Assembly: GCA_013214365.1 (NCBI GenBank)
Contig: JABSPI010000232.1
Coordinates: 1 to 8,986 of the forward strand
DNA length: 8,986 nucleotides
Direction of reading: 5' to 3'
DNA from: Erythrobacter sp.
GTDB lineage: Bacteria; Pseudomonadota; Alphaproteobacteria; Sphingomonadales; Sphingomonadaceae
Position numbers and translations under genes: made by a program. Positions 6,905 to 8,986 of the stretch are shown piece after piece. Under the pieces are notes generated by a model. It worked only from the letters and a program-made list of their open reading frames with translations, was not told the DNA's origin and did not search any database. How positions within the stretch are numbered: position 1 is the stretch's first letter; every line of letters starts with the position of its first letter.

Positions 6905-7058
6905 AGATGCTGATGCGCAGCTAAACGGTGCTGGGTGCCAAAAGCAGTCATTCATTTGGCGAAAGAAAATGGCGGCAAAGTCCTGCATACCGGAAGTTGG
7001 CTTGCCGCAAAGATGGTTCCGACGTGCTCGCTGGTGCGGCGAGAGTCCCCTTTGAGCC
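6905..7058. other. Non-coding spacer between matR and IS1182
   Basis: No gene is supported here; open frames crossing it have no recognisable features. The text includes AGCAGTCATTCATTTGGCGA and GTGCGGCGA...TTTGAGCC, which look like the intergenic sequence I associate with Rhodobacteraceae genomes (recalled, not searched). No clear terminator follows the matR stop: only a short GCTG/CAGC stem (6908-6920) without a T-run. Confidence 0.4.
7055..7058. repeat. Left AGCC target-site direct repeat of the IS element
   Basis: AGCC here and AGCC at 8592-8595 directly abut the terminal inverted repeats at 7059 and 8591. A 4-bp repeat can arise by chance, but its exact position at both borders supports a target duplication. 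Reported direct repeats in the IS1182 family vary widely in length. Confidence 0.55.
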
Positions 7059-7074
7059 GATTCTGTGGAAAAAC
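7059..7074 (+). repeat. Terminal inverted repeat, transposase-distal end
   Basis: GATTCTGTGGAAAAAC pairs with the opposite end at 12 of 16 positions. It is the end behind the transposase stop codon. Confidence 0.65.
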
Positions 7075-7089
7075 AATGTGTTGCTGACG

Positions 7090-7129
7090 CAGAAAGTGGC
7101 GCGATGGACGGATCGCGAGTGCCTTTCTG
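7090..7129. terminator. Imperfect hairpin directly after the transposase stop
   Basis: Outer arms CAGAAAG (7090-7096) and CTTTCTG (7123-7129) pair perfectly over 7 bp. Inner arms CGCGAT (7100-7105) and ATCGCG (7112-7117) pair over 6 bp, enclosing the loop GGACGG. An internal loop (TGG against AGTGC) separates them. It begins one base after the transposase stop on the minus strand and lies inside the element. There is no U-run, so it may be a structural or weak terminator rather than a classic one. Confidence 0.45.
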
Positions 7130-7130
7130 A

Positions 7131-8516
7131 TCAGGCTTTTCGCGGTTGCTGCGGCGCAGGAAAGATCTTGGCCAGTTTGCGGAGGTTTTGGGCGGTGGCG
7201 GCGAGGAGGAATTCGTCGTTTGCGCCACATGGACCGCGTAATCGAAGCCGTCCCAACCCAAGAATGCGTTTGAGATGTGCAAACAGCATCTCGACCTTCT
7301 TTCGGAGCTTCATTGAGATTGCGTACTGCTTCGTCTTGGCGATGTCGCGCGCCACCTGGCGGGCGTCTTCAGTTTCTTCGCGGCTGATCTTACGAGCATC
7401 AGCGTTTGGGCAGCACTTGGCTTTGGAGGGACAGACCTGGCAGACTTCCTTCAAGGCGCGGTATCGGGCCGTACCCTTGCCTGACGGTCCCCGGTTCGGG
7501 TCGGAGTAGTTGCGGCGAAACTGCTTTAGAGCGTGACCTTCCGGACAGATGTATTGGTCGTTCTCGGCATCCCATTCGAAGGCAGCGCGAGACCATGTAC
7601 CATCGGATCGGCCTGCCTTGTCGAATACGGGAATGTGCGGCGCAATCTTGCGGTCGACCAACCAACCCAGAAGCGGCCCGGTGCCGTAGGCGGTGTCTGC
7701 GATCAGCCGCTCTGGATGCAGTTCGAACTTGGCTTTCACCCGGTTGAGCATGGTCTTGGTCGATCCAACTTCGGCCTGGCGGATTGAGCGGGTGGCTTCG
7801 ACGTCGACAATGACGCCGTGGTCTGTGTCGATCAGATAGTTGTCGGAATAGCTAAAGAACGCAGGGCCTTTGCGTGCCGCTGTCCATTGGCTGGCTGGAT
7901 CGGAATGCGAGGTGAACTTGGGCTCGACCTCACTTGCCGCGCCGAACGCGGCTTCATCCAGAGTGTCGAGATACTCGCGAACCGCGCGAGGCGCATCCTT
8001 TGGATCAATGCTTGATGCGTCCCACTCTTCCTTTGGCGTGGAGTTCTGTTTGTTCGCATCAGCCTCGATCAGGCTGGCATCGATGGCCATCCGCTGGCCG
8101 CTGACGAGACCTTCCTCAATGCAACGAGCGACGGTCATCTCGAACAAGTGGCGCAGCAGCTCGCTCTCACGGAAACGGCCGTGCCGGTTCTTCGAGAAAG
8201 TGGAATGATCCGGCACGCGATCATTCAGATCGAGACGACAAAACCAGCGATACGCCAGGTTCAGATGTACCTCTTCACACAGCCGCCGCTCTGATCGGAT
8301 GCCGAAGCAATAGCCAACCAGCAACATGCGGATCAGCAGTTCAGGATCGATCGACGGACGCCCGGTGTGGCTGTAGAAATCTGACAGATGCGCGCGGATA
8401 CTGCTCAGATCGACGAAGCGATCAATCGATCGCAGCGGGTGGTTTTGTGGGACATGATCCTCCAGCGAGAACTCGTAGAAAAGTGCCGCCTGTGCTTCCT
8501 GCCTCGGTCCCATCAT
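7131..8516 (-). CDS. IS1182-family transposase (DDE)
   Basis: This transposase of 461 residues cuts and joins the ends of its own element. It has an N-terminal DUF772-type domain (FYSHTGRPSIDPELLIRMLL, LCEEVHLNLAYRWFCRLDLN, then PDHSTFSKNR). The DDE core has MAIDASLIEADANK, ADTAYGTG and KKVEMLFAHLKR; counted from the ATG at 8516 the catalytic residues are about D146, D274 and E409. A cysteine-rich insert between the second D and the E (YICPEGH, CQVCPSKAKCCP) is typical of IS1182 transposases. I chose ATG 8516 over the TTG at 8522 because GGGAGGG ends 7 nt before it, a spacing too short for the TTG. A second ATG follows directly at 8513. No frameshift or missing catalytic residue is seen, so it should be functional. 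Confidence 0.92.
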   Translation of the reverse strand: MMGPRQEAQAALFYEFSLEDHVPQNHPLRSIDRFVDLSSIRAHLSDFYSHTGRPSIDPELLIRMLLVGYCFGIRSERRLCEEVHLNLAYRWFCRLDLNDRVPDHSTFSKNRHGRFRESELLRHLFEMTVARCIEEGLVSGQRMAIDASLIEADANKQNSTPKEEWDASSIDPKDAPRAVREYLDTLDEAAFGAASEVEPKFTSHSDPASQWTAARKGPAFFSYSDNYLIDTDHGVIVDVEATRSIRQAEVGSTKTMLNRVKAKFELHPERLIADTAYGTGPLLGWLVDRKIAPHIPVFDKAGRSDGTWSRAAFEWDAENDQYICPEGHALKQFRRNYSDPNRGPSGKGTARYRALKEVCQVCPSKAKCCPNADARKISREETEDARQVARDIAKTKQYAISMKLRKKVEMLFAHLKRILGLGRLRLRGPCGANDEFLLAATAQNLRKLAKIFPAPQQPRKA

Positions 8517-8575
8517 CGCCAATCCCTCCCCACAGGACGAATTGAATCAGCGACTTACAACACGATCAAGTGCGA

Positions 8576-8591
8576 GTTTTTCAACGAAATA
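8576..8591 (-). repeat. Terminal inverted repeat, transposase-proximal end
   Basis: On the minus strand it reads TATTTCGTTGAAAAAC, partner of 7059-7074. TTGAAA within it could act as a -35 for the transposase gene, as often happens in IS ends, but I see no strong -10 behind it. Confidence 0.65.
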
Positions 8592-8986
8592 AGCCCAAAA
8601 CTCCCACATATTGCGCGCTCACGAACGTCCGCTTGCTGCGTATCTGAACTTTGCCTGCTCAACGCGTATCGAGGAATATTCTAGGCTAGGGCAAACAGGT
8701 TCTTGTACTTTTCCCTGAGCAGGTTTTTCTGCACCTTACCCATGGTGTTGCGTGGCAGTTCATCAACGAGGAGCAAATCGCGAGGGTGCTTGAAGCGCGC
8801 CAGGGACGCGGAGGTTGCCTCTTTTATTTGTGACAAGTCGGGCACTTCACCTTTTTTCGGGACAATGAGGCCAAGGACGGTCTCTCCAAAGTCAGCGTGC
8901 GGCACACCGATTACCGCACTCTCCAACACGCCAGGTTGGGCATCGAGGACCAGTTCGATCTCTTTGGGGTATATGTTGTAGCCACC
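8592..8986. repeat. Right copy of the long direct repeat (matB 3' end plus flank)
   Basis: It is co-oriented with 329-723 at about 98% identity without indels, and runs to the window edge. Its left limit coincides with the first base of the AGCC repeat at the IS1182 border. The eight differences show that these are two real loci rather than the same bases read twice. Confidence 0.95.
8681..8986 (-). CDS. matB: Second malonyl-CoA synthetase gene, 3' part (5' end beyond window)
   Basis: This encodes the last 101 residues of a MatB protein, equivalent to residues 405-505 of the first copy: from GGYNIYPKEIE through the C-terminal subdomain, including the catalytic lysine in PRNTMGK. The only amino-acid change is His to Tyr at residue 498, in the REKHKNLF tail. 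The two other coding differences are synonymous (proline CCC/CCT, leucine CTT/CTG). The reading frame is open and ends with the same TAG. Whether this is a complete second gene, part of a second operon, or only a fragment cannot be told, because the rest lies outside the window. Confidence 0.85.
   Translation of the reverse strand, partial: GGYNIYPKEIELVLDAQPGVLESAVIGVPHADFGETVLGLIVPKKGEVPDLSQIKEATSASLARFKHPRDLLLVDELPRNTMGKVQKNLLREKYKNLFALA

Larger units (their letters stand above)
7059..8591 (-). mobile_element. IS1182-family insertion sequence, apparently complete
   Basis: The element is about 1,533 bp, with a single transposase gene reading leftwards. Its ends are imperfect 16-bp inverted repeats: GATTCTGTGGAAAAAC at 7059-7074 and, on the opposite strand, TATTTCGTTGAAAAAC from 8591 to 8576. 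They match at 12 of 16 positions, and the core GAAAAAC is shared exactly. An AGCC repeat lies immediately outside both ends. The length and one-ORF organisation fit the IS1182 group. The element lies between matR and the second matB copy and disrupts no recognisable gene. The exact ends could be off by a few bases because the outermost positions mismatch. Confidence 0.8.

Noticed and set aside
6821..7282. 153-codon minus-strand open frame across the matR end, spacer and IS end
   Set aside because: It spans three unrelated units (gene, spacer and mobile element), so it cannot be an old gene; no domain or ribosome site is visible.
7131..8591. Passenger or cargo gene inside the IS element
   Set aside because: Apart from the transposase, only the short ends remain (72 bp and 75 bp); open frames in other phases lie opposite the transposase and show no features.
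8592..8986. Terminal redundancy of a circular contig or assembly duplicate
   Set aside because: Eight substitutions separate the copies, more than expected from sequencing error in a polished assembly, and the matching segments start inside the window at 329 rather than at base 1.
1..8986. CRISPR array, tRNA, rRNA or riboswitch
   Set aside because: I saw no regularly spaced repeats, cloverleaf-like sequence or known aptamer core on either strand by eye.

Overview
The window carries an almost complete malonate uptake and assimilation locus, bordered on both sides by mobile-element material. It suggests an alphaproteobacterium, most likely of the Rhodobacteraceae/Roseobacter or Rhizobiales type. 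That placement is inferred from the gene order, which matches the matPQMAB cluster with a GntR regulator described in Sinorhizobium meliloti, and from the IS types; no marker gene is present.

Layout, left to right. Positions 1-328 hold the remnant of an IS3-family element: the start of orfA with its ribosome binding site, truncated and fused to unrelated sequence. Positions 418-6113, all on the minus strand, hold one operon read right to left: matP (periplasmic binding protein), matQ (small TRAP permease), matM (large TRAP permease), matA (malonyl-CoA decarboxylase) and matB (malonyl-CoA synthetase). The genes are tightly packed: a TGATG overlap (Q/M), an ATGA overlap (M/A), a 4-nt gap (A/B), and one 66-nt gap (P/Q) holding a perfect 10-bp hairpin. 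A divergent gene at 6248-6904 encodes a GntR/FCD repressor-type regulator. The shared control region (6114-6247) contains the perfect palindrome TTGTATACAA beside a plausible matP promoter. Positions 7059-8591 are an intact IS1182-family insertion sequence with one transposase, imperfect terminal inverted repeats and a 4-bp AGCC direct repeat at its borders. To its right, up to the window edge, lies a second copy of the 3' end of matB with its downstream flank, about 98% identical to the first.

How the genes work together (established for the families): MatPQM imports malonate across the inner membrane, MatB activates it to malonyl-CoA with ATP and CoA, and MatA decarboxylates malonyl-CoA to acetyl-CoA for central metabolism. 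The GntR protein probably represses the operon and itself until malonate or a derivative is present.

The pathway is known, so I do not claim a new biochemical system. The unusual part is the architecture: a duplicated matB end in the same orientation 8,263 bp away, with the IS1182 element sitting exactly where the homology begins. This may be the edge of a tandem duplication of the whole operon.
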